The position numbers and the translations under genes were made by a program. Source: Corynebacterium aurimucosum ATCC 700975 (GTDB lineage Bacteria > Actinomycetota > Actinomycetes > Mycobacteriales > Mycobacteriaceae). Taken from it: a DNA stretch of 64,000 nt. The notes under the pieces were generated by a model. That model saw only the letters and a list, made by a program, of their open reading frames with translations, was not told the origin of the DNA and did not search any database. The stretch covers positions 105,353 to 169,352 of the forward strand of contig NZ_VDTC01000007.1 of assembly GCF_007672725.1 (NCBI RefSeq), written 5' to 3'. Below, piece after piece: positions 1 to 8,918 of this stretch. Within the stretch, counting starts at the first letter, position 1. Each line of letters starts with the position of its first letter.

Positions 1-639
1 GGCTCCCCGCGTGAGCGGGGATGAGCCGCACTTGTCCCGCAGCTCGGGGAAGGTATCCCCGTGCTCCCCGCGTGAGCGGGGATGAGCCCGGCATCCAGAA
101 GGTTAAGGATGGTGAGCGCCTGTGCTCCCCGCGTGAGCGGGGATGAGCCAACGAGCATTCCCGCCTGCTCCGCGTCCGCCAGGTGTGCTCCCCGCGTGAG
201 CGGGGATGAGCCCACGCCACGGGGGAATAGTGTTTCCATCCGGCGGTGCTCCCCGCGTGAGCGGGGATGAGCCGGCGGCGGTGGGTGGAACCCCATCAAT
301 ATGGTTGTGCTCCCCGCGTGAGCGGGGATGAGCCCCATGAACCGACAACTTGCCCGCAACGCCCTCAGTGCTCCCCGCGTGAGCGGGGATGAGCCCATCA
401 CCGGCTTCAGCTTGAATGCCCAGCCACCGTGCTCCCCGCGTGAGCGGGGATGAGCCGCATGAGCGTTGACGAACAACAGTTCCGTGACAGTGCTCCCCGC
501 GTGAGCGGGGATGAGCCTGACGAGGATGACGAAACAGCCGCGATGGACTGGTGCTCCCCGCGTGAGCGGGGATGAGCCGTCTCCACGGATACGGTGCGCA
601 ATGATGTGAAATTGCTCCCCGCGTGAGCGGGAAAGTGCT
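1..639 (+). CRISPR. Type I-E CRISPR array, trailer end (left part outside window)
   Basis: Eleven copies of a 28-nt repeat with core CTCCCCGCGTGAGCGGGG separate ten spacers. Repeats begin at about 0 (first base lost at the window edge), 61, 122, 185, 246, 307, 368, 429, 490, 551 and 612. Spacers are 33 nt, except the third (150-184), which is 35 nt. A repeat with a CCCCGC/GCGGGG stem and a 61-bp unit is characteristic of subtype I-E. The copy at 612-639 has lost its 3' part, and repeat decay normally marks the leader-distal end. The array is therefore read left to right, and the leader and cas genes should lie left of position 1. Several spacers read as coding sequence; those at 335-367 and 457-489 begin near an ATG with an open frame. 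Confidence 0.97.
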
Positions 640-682
640 AGGACTGATATCGTCGGAAGGTGGTCCACATAGATGACGGAGA

Positions 683-772
683 GTACGCCCCACGCATGTG
701 GGGATAGCTCCATGGCAGGCGTTGCTAAGGCCGCAATGGCGGGGCACGCCCCACGCACGTGGGGATAATCCG
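683..772 (+). CRISPR. Relic of a second CRISPR array, different repeat
   Basis: Two related 29-nt units, 683-711 and 744-772, share ACGCCCCACGC and GTGGGGATA and can form a CCCCACG/CGTGGGG stem. Their starts are exactly 61 bp apart, the same period as the intact array, which leaves a 32-nt spacer-like segment at 712-743. The repeat differs from the intact one in stem sequence and in its 3' end. I read this as the remains of another I-E type array. Only two copies remain and they differ from each other, so activity is unlikely. Confidence 0.7.
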
Positions 773-776
773 GGTA

Positions 777-804
777 GTGCTCACCGCGTAAACGGGTGTG
801 AGTT
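777..804 (+). repeat. Isolated degenerate copy of the main CRISPR repeat
   Basis: This 28-nt segment begins GTGCTCACCGCGTAAACGGG and aligns along its length with the array repeat, with several substitutions that weaken the stem. It lies 5 nt after the relic repeats, so fragments of two repeat families are interleaved downstream of the active array. Confidence 0.6.
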
Positions 805-957
805 TGTATAAACCGTTGGAATCGTTATGTCCAACGTGGGGTTGGGCGATTATACCCAATCGAGGGTGATTTCGGTAGGATGCCCTGTCCGTTGCGGAAG
901 TTCTCGATTTTTTCGCTGGAGTCTTAACACTGTGCTGATTTCGTAGTTTGCCTTTGC

Positions 958-1731
958 ATGAGCAAAACAGGTCAACTAGTTTCTCCCAGTACGCTAGGGT
1001 CAGTATCTGTGATTCAGGACGTCGACCCGCTCATCCATTCTCTGTACCAGGTCTTTGACCTCATCGGTGTGGTGCTTAACGGCATTATTGGTGGCACGAT
1101 TGCACGCCGTAGGGAATTCGACATCATCGGCTTCGTCTTTCTGGCGCTCTTTTCTGCGCTGGCGGGCGGCATGATTCGTGACATGCTGATCGCTAGCGGT
1201 CCGGCAGCGGCTATCTCTGATCCGCTGTACCTCACGCTGGCGTGTGTGGGCGCGCTCGTTGCTTTCTTGACGGATTTGAAAGGCAAGGCCTGGGAAATCT
1301 TCCTCGAGCACGCGGATGCTGTCATCTTGGGCGTGTGGTGCACGACTGGATGTGTGAAGGCGCTGACCCATGGAATGCCGTTTATCGCCTGCGTATTCTT
1401 GGGCGTCTTGACTGCAGTGGGTGGCGGAATGGTGCGCGATGTTGCTTCCGGCCAGATTCCCTCGGTCTTTGGGGGAAGCCCGCTCTACGCCGTGCCGGCG
1501 GTGCTTACAGGAATCGTGATGGCATCCTTCGCGGACTTCGACAAGTTTGCCCTTGGCATGGTCATCTCGCCCTTCGTGGGCTTTGGCCTAGCGGTTATGG
1601 CGTATTGGCGCGGGTGGGTGCTTCCGCGCGCTGGTATTGCTCCCTTGAACTACACCGCGGCGCAGGTGGCGTCGATTGCACGGAAAGCTGAAATCAGGGG
1701 ATTTAGGCGCGGTCGCAAGAAAAGAAAATAA
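958..1731 (+). CDS. TRIC-family (UPF0126) membrane channel protein
   Basis: The 257-residue membrane protein has about seven hydrophobic segments and two copies of the UPF0126 signature: GGMIRD at residues 70-75 and GGGMVRD at 155-161. The family forms trimeric intracellular cation channels; bacterial members conduct K+ or Na+, and some actinobacterial relatives are annotated as glycine-related transporters. The C-terminal tail is very basic (RGRKKRK), as expected for a cytoplasmic end. No clear ribosome binding site precedes the ATG at 958. An in-frame GTG at 1009, behind AGGG, is an alternative start that would drop the first 17 residues. The gene stands alone between the CRISPR region and tRNA-Gln. 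Confidence 0.85.
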   Translation: MSKTGQLVSPSTLGSVSVIQDVDPLIHSLYQVFDLIGVVLNGIIGGTIARRREFDIIGFVFLALFSALAGGMIRDMLIASGPAAAISDPLYLTLACVGALVAFLTDLKGKAWEIFLEHADAVILGVWCTTGCVKALTHGMPFIACVFLGVLTAVGGGMVRDVASGQIPSVFGGSPLYAVPAVLTGIVMASFADFDKFALGMVISPFVGFGLAVMAYWRGWVLPRAGIAPLNYTAAQVASIARKAEIRGFRRGRKKRK

Positions 1732-1778
1732 ACACCGCCAAGAGCTGAAAAATTGCAGTCCAGGCGGTTTTGTGCTTG

Positions 1779-1850
1779 CTTCCCCACCAGGACTCGAACC
1801 TAGAATGACGGTACCAAAAACCGTAGTGTTGCCGATTACACCATGGGGAA
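1779..1850 (-). tRNA. tRNA-Gln (anticodon TTG)
   Basis: On the minus strand a full cloverleaf can be drawn: acceptor TTCCCCA paired with TGGGGAA, anticodon stem ACGGT/ACCGT around loop TTTTGGT (anticodon TTG), and a T arm with GGTTCGAGTCC. The discriminator is G. CCA is not encoded. Confidence 0.95.
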
Positions 1851-1999
1851 ACGCGCCCACATTATGAGCGCTGGGGGACATGTTACCCGACGGGTGCGTA
1901 TCAGACCTAAACAGGTGGCCAAGACTCGCATTCCAGTTGCGTGCGGCCTACTTTTAGCTGGTGCGGGCGATGTCCAGTGGGGGAGATACAGTAGAAGGC

Positions 2000-2608
2000 A
2001 TGGTTCGACAAAGGATGACCGGGCGTGAGCGCCGTGAGCAGTTGATCTCCATTGGCCGGGCGGCCTTCGCAGAACGTGGCTTCGATGGTGCCAGCGTAGA
2101 GGACATTGCAGCGCGCGCTGGTGTGTCCAAGCCGGTGGTCTACGAGCACTTCGGCGGTAAGGAAGGTCTTTACGCTGTCGTCATCGACCGCGAGCTAGTC
2201 GCTTTGGAAAAGGTCGTGACGGAATCGCTGCAGACGGGTTCCTGGCGCGAGCGCATCGAGCAGGGCGTCGTCGCCCTGCTGACCTACGTGGAGGAGGAGA
2301 CCGATGGTTTCTTGATCCTCGTGCGCGATTCCAAGCCGGGGGATGAGCGTAGTTTCTCCACGTTGTTGAACACGGCGGTAAATCAGATTGCGCATATTCT
2401 CGGTGAGGCATTTGAACACCGCGGGCTCGACCCTGATCTGGCGGTGCTCTACGGCCAGGCGCTCGTCGGCATGGTGGCCACCACAGCCCAGTGGTGGCTG
2501 GATGAGCGTGAGCCTTCGCGTGAGACAGTTGCCGCGCACATCGTTAATCTGTGCTGGAATGGTCTTTCCGGCATGGAAGCAGCACCGAAATTGAAGGGAG
2601 CTAAGTAG
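2000..2608 (+). CDS. TetR-family transcriptional regulator upstream of mfd
   Basis: The 202-residue regulator has a TetR N-terminal helix-turn-helix (residues about 10-60, with ARAGVSKPVVYEHFGGKEGL) and an all-helical C-terminal ligand domain. The start at 2000 is preferred over the upstream GTG at 1961, because a TACAGT box at 1987-1992 ends 7 nt before it, as in leaderless actinobacterial genes. The stop is directly followed by the GTG of mfd, so the two are likely cotranscribed. The ligand and operator are not evident. A TetR gene directly before mfd recurs in Corynebacterium from my knowledge of the genus, but its role is not known to me. Confidence 0.9.
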   Translation: MVRQRMTGRERREQLISIGRAAFAERGFDGASVEDIAARAGVSKPVVYEHFGGKEGLYAVVIDRELVALEKVVTESLQTGSWRERIEQGVVALLTYVEEETDGFLILVRDSKPGDERSFSTLLNTAVNQIAHILGEAFEHRGLDPDLAVLYGQALVGMVATTAQWWLDEREPSRETVAAHIVNLCWNGLSGMEAAPKLKGAK

Positions 2609-5600
2609 GTGGCAACGCCGATGCTGGGCGGGCTTTTAAAGGTAGCCGCCTCAGATCCGAAACTTAAGGGCCTCGCCTCCCAAGTGGGAGAAGCCTCATT
2701 GCACATTACTGGCATCGACCAGGCCCGTCCCTGGGCCATCGGCACGCTGGCGCACCACGCACCGGTGTTGGTGGTGACTGCCTCCGGGCGTGAGGCGGAG
2801 GATCTCACTGCGGAGCTGACAGCCATGCTGGGGGAGAAGGTGGCTCATTTCCCGGCCTGGGAGACGCTTCCGCATGAGAGACTGTCGCCGGCCGCGGATA
2901 TCGTCGGCAAGCGGGCGCGTGTGCTTGACCTCGTGGGGGCGGGCAAAGCCCAGGTCGTGGTGACCTCCGCCCGCGGATATTGCCAGCCCATCCTGAGCAA
3001 GGTGGAGGGCCGCGCGCCCATTTTCCTGAAGGAAGAAGATGAGCACGAGCTCGCGCATATCCTGTCGGAGCTGGAGTTTCGCGCCTACAAACACGTGGAC
3101 ATGGTGGCCAAGCGCGGTGAGTACGCCACGCGCGGCGGCATCCTTGATGTTTTCCCCACCACGTCGGATTACCCGGTGCGCGTGGAGTTCTGGGGTGATG
3201 AGATTACGGATATCCGTCAGTTCTCCGTGGCTGACCAGCGTGCCATCCCCGAGATCGAGGTGGGAGAGGTCGCTATCTATCCCGCCCGCGAGCTGCCGAT
3301 CACCAATGAGGTCGCCGCACGCGCCCGCGAGCTGGCGCAGAAGTTTGGGGGCAACGCAGCGCTGGCGGAGCTTCTGACCAAGGTAGGGGAGCACATCCCG
3401 GCCGAAGGTATGGAAGCCGTGCTGGCCGTGCTTGCCGACGCCCCCTTTGTCACCCTCCCCGAACTGCTTGCCCCGGGCACGCACGTGCTGCTCGTGGCAC
3501 CGGAAAAGATCCGCACGCGAATTGCTGACCTGGAATCCACCGATGCGGAGTTCTTGGCGGCTGGCTGGGAGGCCGCCGCAATGGGTGCGGATGGCCCGTT
3601 GGCTGCTGAGGGCTTGGATACCTCGGCGTCGAGTTATCGCTCCTATGAGTCGTTGGAGGCGACGTGCCGGAATATCGAAGCCCCGTTGTGGACTTTCGCC
3701 CCGCCGGGAATGTTTGCGGCGGCTGAATCGGAGACTCTGCCGCTGGACTTTGAACCCGGACCAACTCCGCGCGGTGATATTCCAGAGATTGATGCCATGA
3801 TGGCGCAGCTTCTGGCGCACACGACGGCCGGCGGGCGTGCCGCCTTCATTGCCCCTGCGCAAGGCGCTATCAAGCGCATGGTGGAGCGCTTTGCGGAGAA
3901 GGGTATCCCCACGAAGGTGGCCACACCTGGCTGGGAGCCGAGTCCCGGCGAGGTCACGCTCTACCAGGCCTTGTCCCATGCTGGTCTGGTGTTCCCGAAG
4001 GTACGCAAGCTCAAGGACGCTGAGGCGCTGCCGCTGGTGGTCATCACGGAAACCGATCTGACGGGTAACCGTGTGGGCGATATTGCGGGGGCGAAGCGTC
4101 GCCCAGCAAAGCGCCGTAACCGCGTGGATCCCCTCGCACTCAAGCAGGGGGACTACGTGGTGCATGAGACTCATGGCATCGGCAAGTTCCTCAAGATGGC
4201 CGAGCGCACCGTTCAATCCGGTGACGAGACTTCGCGCCGCGAATACATCGTGTTGGAGTATGCCGCCTCCAAGCGCGGCCAGCCGGCTGATCAGCTGTGG
4301 GTCCCCATGGATTCGCTGGATCTGCTGAGCAAATACACCGGCGGCGAGACGCCGACGTTGTCCAAGATGGGCGGCTCGGACTGGAAGAACACCAAGAAGA
4401 AGGCGCGCGCCGCGGTGCGCGAGATCGCCGGTGAGCTGGTGGAACTCTATGCCAAGCGCCAGGCCGCACCCGGTCACCAGTTTGGCCCCGATACCCCGTG
4501 GCAGGCCGAGATGGAGGATAATTTCCCCTTCGTCGAGACCGAGGACCAAATGCTGGCCATCGACGCCGTCAAACAGGATATGGAATCCACGGTGCCGATG
4601 GACCGCGTGGTCGTCGGCGATGTGGGTTATGGCAAAACCGAGGTGGCCGTGCGCGCAGCCTTCAAGGCCGTACAGGACGGCAAGCAAGTCGCGGTCCTCG
4701 TGCCCACCACTTTGCTGGCCCAGCAGCACACCGATACTTTCCGCGAGCGCATGCAGGGCTTCCCGGTGGATATCGAGGTGCTTTCGCGCTTTACCTCGAC
4801 CAAGGAATCCAAGGAGATTCTCGCCGGTTTGGCGGATGGTTCCGTAGACATCGTCATCGGTACCCACCGTTTGTTGCAGACTGGCGTGCAGTGGAAGAAC
4901 TTGGGCCTCATCGTGGTGGATGAGGAGCAACGTTTTGGTGTGGAGCACAAGGAGCACATCAAGGCACTCAAGGCCAGCGTGGATGTTCTCACCATGTCCG
5001 CGACGCCGATTCCGCGCACCTTGGAGATGTCCATGGCGGGCATCCGCGAGATGTCCACCATCCTGACCCCGCCGGAGGACCGCCACCCGGTCCTGACCTA
5101 TGTTGGCGCGTATGAGGATAAGCAGGTGGCCGCGGCCATCCGCCGCGAGCTGCTGCGCGACGGCCAAGTCTTCTTCATCCACAACAAGGTTGCGGATATC
5201 GAAAAGAAGGCCCGCGAGCTGCGGGACCTAGTCCCAGAAGCGCGAATCGTCGTGGCACACGGCCAGATGAACGAGGACGTCCTTGAGCGCACCGTCCAAG
5301 GATTCTGGGACCGCGAATTCGACGTCCTGGTGTGTACCACCATCGTGGAAACCGGCCTGGATATTGCGAACGCGAATACCCTCATCGTGGAAAACGCCCA
5401 CCACATGGGCCTGTCCCAGCTGCACCAGCTGCGCGGGCGCGTGGGCCGCTCCCGCGAGCGCGGCTATGCCTACTTCCTGTACCCGAAGGGCGCCACGCTG
5501 ACGGAAACTTCCTATGACCGCCTGGCCACTATCGCCCAAAACAACGATCTGGGCGCCGGTATGGCCGTGGCCATGAAGGACCTTGAGATGCGCGGTGCTG

Positions 5601-6259
5601 GCAACGTGCTGGGTGCTGAGCAATCGGGCCACATCGCCGGTGTGGGCTTTGACCTCTACGTGCGCCTTGTCGGTGAGGCAGTGGAGACCTTCAAGGCGCT
5701 CGCGCGTGGTGAGACCCCCGTGGTCACGGACGAAGGCCCGAAGGAAATCCGCATCGATCTTCCGGTGGATGCCCATATTCCGGAGTCCTATATCAACTCC
5801 GAGCGCTTGCGTTTGGAGGTCTACCGCAAGCTGGCGGCCTCCAAAGACAACGCGGACCTGGCTCATGTGGTGGAGGAAATGCAGGACCGCTACGGGCCCA
5901 TTCCGGAGCCGGTCGAGCGCCTGCTCGCCGTGGCTCGCCTGCGCCACCAGGCCCGCCGGGCCGGGGTCAGCGATATCACGGTGCAGGGCACGCGCATCAA
6001 GGTCCATCCGGTGGAGCTGGCGGATTCCAAGCAGGTACGCCTCAAGCGCCTCTTCCCGGGCTCCAACTACCGTGCAGCGGCCAAGGCCATCCAGCTCAAT
6101 TTCCCCAAGGCCGGACGCAACGTCACGGACCCCAAGTTGCGTGACATCGAACTCCTGCAGTGGGTGGCGGACTTCTTGGCTTCGATGTTCGAACTCGAGC
6201 GCGTCGACGTCAGCGGTGCTAAGACTAAGAAGAATGTCATTAGCGTAGGAGAAAAATAA
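2609..6259 (+). CDS. mfd: Mfd, transcription-repair coupling factor
   Basis: This 1216-residue protein is the length expected for Mfd. The N-terminal UvrB-like region is followed by the RNA polymerase interaction domain (GDYVVHETHGIGKF near residue 515), then the translocase with Walker A GDVGYGKTE (about 670), DEEQRFG (about 770) and LHQLRGRVGRS in the second RecA lobe, and a C-terminal UvrA-binding module. Mfd removes RNA polymerase stalled at lesions and recruits UvrA. The GTG start follows the tetR stop with no gap. The stop overlaps the start of the next gene in TAATG, so translation is coupled. Position before mazG and eno matches Rv1020-Rv1023. Confidence 0.98.
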   Translation: MATPMLGGLLKVAASDPKLKGLASQVGEASLHITGIDQARPWAIGTLAHHAPVLVVTASGREAEDLTAELTAMLGEKVAHFPAWETLPHERLSPAADIVGKRARVLDLVGAGKAQVVVTSARGYCQPILSKVEGRAPIFLKEEDEHELAHILSELEFRAYKHVDMVAKRGEYATRGGILDVFPTTSDYPVRVEFWGDEITDIRQFSVADQRAIPEIEVGEVAIYPARELPITNEVAARARELAQKFGGNAALAELLTKVGEHIPAEGMEAVLAVLADAPFVTLPELLAPGTHVLLVAPEKIRTRIADLESTDAEFLAAGWEAAAMGADGPLAAEGLDTSASSYRSYESLEATCRNIEAPLWTFAPPGMFAAAESETLPLDFEPGPTPRGDIPEIDAMMAQLLAHTTAGGRAAFIAPAQGAIKRMVERFAEKGIPTKVATPGWEPSPGEVTLYQALSHAGLVFPKVRKLKDAEALPLVVITETDLTGNRVGDIAGAKRRPAKRRNRVDPLALKQGDYVVHETHGIGKFLKMAERTVQSGDETSRREYIVLEYAASKRGQPADQLWVPMDSLDLLSKYTGGETPTLSKMGGSDWKNTKKKARAAVREIAGELVELYAKRQAAPGHQFGPDTPWQAEMEDNFPFVETEDQMLAIDAVKQDMESTVPMDRVVVGDVGYGKTEVAVRAAFKAVQDGKQVAVLVPTTLLAQQHTDTFRERMQGFPVDIEVLSRFTSTKESKEILAGLADGSVDIVIGTHRLLQTGVQWKNLGLIVVDEEQRFGVEHKEHIKALKASVDVLTMSATPIPRTLEMSMAGIREMSTILTPPEDRHPVLTYVGAYEDKQVAAAIRRELLRDGQVFFIHNKVADIEKKARELRDLVPEARIVVAHGQMNEDVLERTVQGFWDREFDVLVCTTIVETGLDIANANTLIVENAHHMGLSQLHQLRGRVGRSRERGYAYFLYPKGATLTETSYDRLATIAQNNDLGAGMAVAMKDLEMRGAGNVLGAEQSGHIAGVGFDLYVRLVGEAVETFKALARGETPVVTDEGPKEIRIDLPVDAHIPESYINSERLRLEVYRKLAASKDNADLAHVVEEMQDRYGPIPEPVERLLAVARLRHQARRAGVSDITVQGTRIKVHPVELADSKQVRLKRLFPGSNYRAAAKAIQLNFPKAGRNVTDPKLRDIELLQWVADFLASMFELERVDVSGAKTKKNVISVGEK

Positions 6260-6738
6260 TGGACGCCAGCACCGCCGCCGGGATTTCTCGGGCCAATCCC
6301 AGAATCGTTTTAGTGGCGGTGTGGATGGCTGCCTCGCTGCTCAGCATCCCCGTCTCACTGGTGATTAAGTTCAGCGGTGAGAACGGTGGCTGGCTCACCT
6401 TCATGTTGATGATGTTCGGAGTAATCCTGGTTGGCATTTGGGTGCTGCTTGGTTTGCTCCCGCTGTTTATCCGCGGTGATTACACAAGCAAGCTGGGGTG
6501 GGCGTGGGTGTCGATGGCCTTGGTGTTCATCGGCTTTATCGTGGGCAATGCCAACGTGCCGGATTTTGGGGACGTCGGTCCGGCCACCGTTCCGACGTGG
6601 TGGTTTGGCAACGAGGAAGCGGCCTCGATTACTGGAGGCATCTTCCTCGTCATCAGCGCTATCGGCCACGTGTTGTGGATAGCAAGCTGCATCGCCTATG
6701 CGGTGCTATCGCGCCGCACGGCGCCCGAGGTTTTCTAG
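6259..6738 (+). CDS. Four-helix membrane protein, function unknown
   Basis: This 159-residue protein has four predicted membrane segments (residues about 13-35, 40-65, 72-92 and 125-150) and a loop rich in Gly, Pro and Trp between the third and fourth. I do not recognise a family. Its ATG overlaps the mfd stop (TAATG), which implies translational coupling and membership of the tetR-mfd operon. Its end overlaps the end of the convergent transporter gene by 4 bp. Confidence 0.75.
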   Translation: MDASTAAGISRANPRIVLVAVWMAASLLSIPVSLVIKFSGENGGWLTFMLMMFGVILVGIWVLLGLLPLFIRGDYTSKLGWAWVSMALVFIGFIVGNANVPDFGDVGPATVPTWWFGNEEAASITGGIFLVISAIGHVLWIASCIAYAVLSRRTAPEVF

Positions 6739-8222
6739 AGCGCCAAGCGGCCCGTGCTCAAGCCCCACACCGCGGCAACCGCGCCGATAACTACCAGCGC
6801 TACCACGAACCATTCGAAGGTGTTGAACACGCGCTCTTTCTTGTACAGGCGGGTGGCCACATAAGGAATCATGCTGGGGACCACGGCTAGCGCGCCGAGA
6901 AGAACATAAACCGGGTCGGCGGCATAGATGAGCCACAGGGAATAGATGAAGGCGACGAGGCCGATGCAGAGGTGGCGGCGATTCTCTCGGCGGCTCACCT
7001 CCGGACCTGAAATATCGAAGCGCACCCCTGCATGTGGGTGAGTCAGCCCCTTGCCGCGCACGGCCAAGAGGACCAGGTAAAGGGAAGAGAAGATGTAGGG
7101 CAGCAGGTACATGATGGTGGCCAGCTGCACCATGGCGTTATAAGAAGTTTCGTTGAGGAAGAAGACGATAACGAAGAGCTGAATCGTCAGCGTAGAAATC
7201 AGCTGCGCTACCCACGGCGCACCGGCGATGTTCACGGTGCCGATCTTGCGGGGGAGAAGACCATCGACAGCCATCATGACAATCGGTTCCGCGCACAGCA
7301 TCTGCCAGGACACGTAGGCGCCGAGCACGGAGAGGCACAGGCCGAGGGAAATGAGAGCGCCGCCCCATTCGCCTACGGCCGCGGTGAGCACGGACGCCAT
7401 CGAGTTATCCGGCAGCGCTGCGAGCTCTTCCTGGGTAAGCACGCCGAAGCTCAGCGTGGACACGGATACCAGCAACGCCAGAACGCTGATGAAGCCGATG
7501 ACGGTAGCGCGGCCGACGTCGGCACGCGTGCGCGCCTGCTTGGAGTACACGGATGCGCCCTCCACGCCGATGAAGACCCACACGGTAAAGAGCATGATGC
7601 CCTGAATCTGCTCGAAGAGGGACTTATCGGAGGCCTCGCCCCAGAAGTCAAGAGTGAATTTGTCCCAGCTAAAGCCTACGAAAGCGAGGATGACGATGAA
7701 GGCGAGGATGGGGACGATCTTGGCGATGGACGTCACCATGTTCATGATCGCCGCCTGCTTAATTCCGCGCGCCAGCACAGCAAAGATTCCCCAGGACAAC
7801 ACCGATACGGCGATGGCGGAGACCCAGCGGTGGTCGGCGTCAAAGAAAGGCACGTAGTGGCCAATGGTGTTGAAGAACAGGGTGGCGTAGCCTACCTGCG
7901 CCATCACAGATCCTAGCCAGTAGCCCCAGCCGGACGTAAAGCCAATAAAGTCACCTAAGCCGGCGCGGACGTAGGAGTACACACCGGAGTCGAGGTGCGG
8001 CTTGCGGTGGGCAAGAATCTGGAAAACGAAAGCTACAGAGAGCATGCCGATGCCTGCGATGAGCCAGCCGATGAGCATGGCGCCAGGGCCGGCCACGGAG
8101 GCGATGTTCTGCGGAAGAGAGAAGATTCCGGCGCCCACCGTGGAACCGATGATGAGCGCGATGAGCGTCCACAACGTCACAGAGTGCGTGCGCGGCGATT
8201 CGGTGAGATTGGAAGTGGTCAT
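6735..8222 (-). CDS. APC-superfamily basic amino acid antiporter (ArcD/LysI-like)
   Basis: The 495-residue protein has about 12-13 membrane helices and the APC-superfamily start IIGSTVGAGIFSLPQN near residues 25-40, including the substrate-binding GAGIF. Sequence character and length fit the basic amino acid/polyamine antiporter branch (arginine-ornithine ArcD, lysine LysI). The substrate cannot be decided from sequence, and no arc genes are near. The gene is convergent with the mfd operon and divergent from mazG, about 80 bp from the mazG start. Confidence 0.87.
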   Translation of the reverse strand: MTTSNLTESPRTHSVTLWTLIALIIGSTVGAGIFSLPQNIASVAGPGAMLIGWLIAGIGMLSVAFVFQILAHRKPHLDSGVYSYVRAGLGDFIGFTSGWGYWLGSVMAQVGYATLFFNTIGHYVPFFDADHRWVSAIAVSVLSWGIFAVLARGIKQAAIMNMVTSIAKIVPILAFIVILAFVGFSWDKFTLDFWGEASDKSLFEQIQGIMLFTVWVFIGVEGASVYSKQARTRADVGRATVIGFISVLALLVSVSTLSFGVLTQEELAALPDNSMASVLTAAVGEWGGALISLGLCLSVLGAYVSWQMLCAEPIVMMAVDGLLPRKIGTVNIAGAPWVAQLISTLTIQLFVIVFFLNETSYNAMVQLATIMYLLPYIFSSLYLVLLAVRGKGLTHPHAGVRFDISGPEVSRRENRRHLCIGLVAFIYSLWLIYAADPVYVLLGALAVVPSMIPYVATRLYKKERVFNTFEWFVVALVVIGAVAAVWGLSTGRLAL

Positions 8223-8289
8223 TGGTTAAAAATACCCCTTCAGGCGGGCGTTTGTGCAACTGCAGCGAAAGTTCAAAGAACTGGGGACC

Positions 8290-8303
8290 TATACTCGTTG
8301 CTT
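8290..8303 (+). promoter_or_regulatory. Leaderless -10 box of mazG
   Basis: TATACT at 8290-8295 ends 8 nt before the mazG ATG at 8304. This fits transcription starting at or next to the start codon. No convincing -35 hexamer is seen. Confidence 0.6.
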
Positions 8304-8918
8304 ATGACTGTCCTGTTGTTAGATCCGCGCTGGCCCACGTTAATCCCTATGGAGGCCGTTGGGAAACTGCAGGGCCCTGTTGTTTTCACTGATGAAGTTC
8401 CGGTGAAGGTGCGCTGGGACTTTGATTCACTGTTGTGCGGTGAGGATCCGGAAGGCCATGGTGTTGTGGTGAGCACAGATCCATCACACCCGCAGGTGCG
8501 CGCGCTTATCGACGCTGATGCGGACCTCATCCTCGCCCCCTCCCTTGAGGAACCGATGTGGAAGGCACGTGAGGTGATGTCGCGTGCGCGGCGCATCGGG
8601 GAGTGGGAGCGCGATCAAACCCACGAAACTTTGCTGCCGTATCTAGAAGAAGAGTCGGCGGAATTCGCCCAGGCGGTGCGGGAGCGTGCCACTGATTCCG
8701 AGTTGCTTAAGGAATTGGGCGATGTCTTCTTACAGGTCCTCTTTCACGCCGAGATCGCGGCACGCCGTGGGGCTTTTACTCTCGACGATGTTGCGATGTC
8801 CTTCGTCAACAAAATGCGCTCCCGCGCGCCCTACCTTTTCGACGGCACGGAGGACGTCGTGGGGGTAGAGGAGCAGGAGCGCCTGTGGGCCGAGGGTAAG
8901 GCCCGAGAAAAGAACTAG
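8304..8918 (+). CDS. mazG: MazG-type nucleotide pyrophosphohydrolase
   Basis: This 204-residue protein has one MazG fold in its C-terminal half, with metal-binding helices LEEESAEFAQAV (about residues 113-124) and ELGDVFLQVLFHAE (about 135-150). The N-terminal 80 residues replace the second MazG domain of the longer E. coli type, which is the usual arrangement in mycobacteria and corynebacteria (Rv1021). It is expected to hydrolyse aberrant NTPs to NMPs. The ATG at 8304 is chosen over upstream in-frame codons because the family N-terminus (MTVLLLDPRWPTLIP) begins here and a -10 box lies 8 nt upstream. Its stop overlaps the end of the convergent secreted-protein gene by 4 bp. Confidence 0.92.
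   Translation: MTVLLLDPRWPTLIPMEAVGKLQGPVVFTDEVPVKVRWDFDSLLCGEDPEGHGVVVSTDPSHPQVRALIDADADLILAPSLEEPMWKAREVMSRARRIGEWERDQTHETLLPYLEEESAEFAQAVRERATDSELLKELGDVFLQVLFHAEIAARRGAFTLDDVAMSFVNKMRSRAPYLFDGTEDVVGVEEQERLWAEGKAREKN

Noticed and set aside
82..747. Open frames on both strands across the CRISPR region
   Set aside because: They are translations of the repeat units (recurring GSSPLTRGA-like and IPAHAGST-like peptides) and not genes.
2696..5182. 828-codon open frame antisense to mfd
   Set aside because: Shadow frame caused by GC-rich codon use of mfd; no family likeness, no ribosome binding site.
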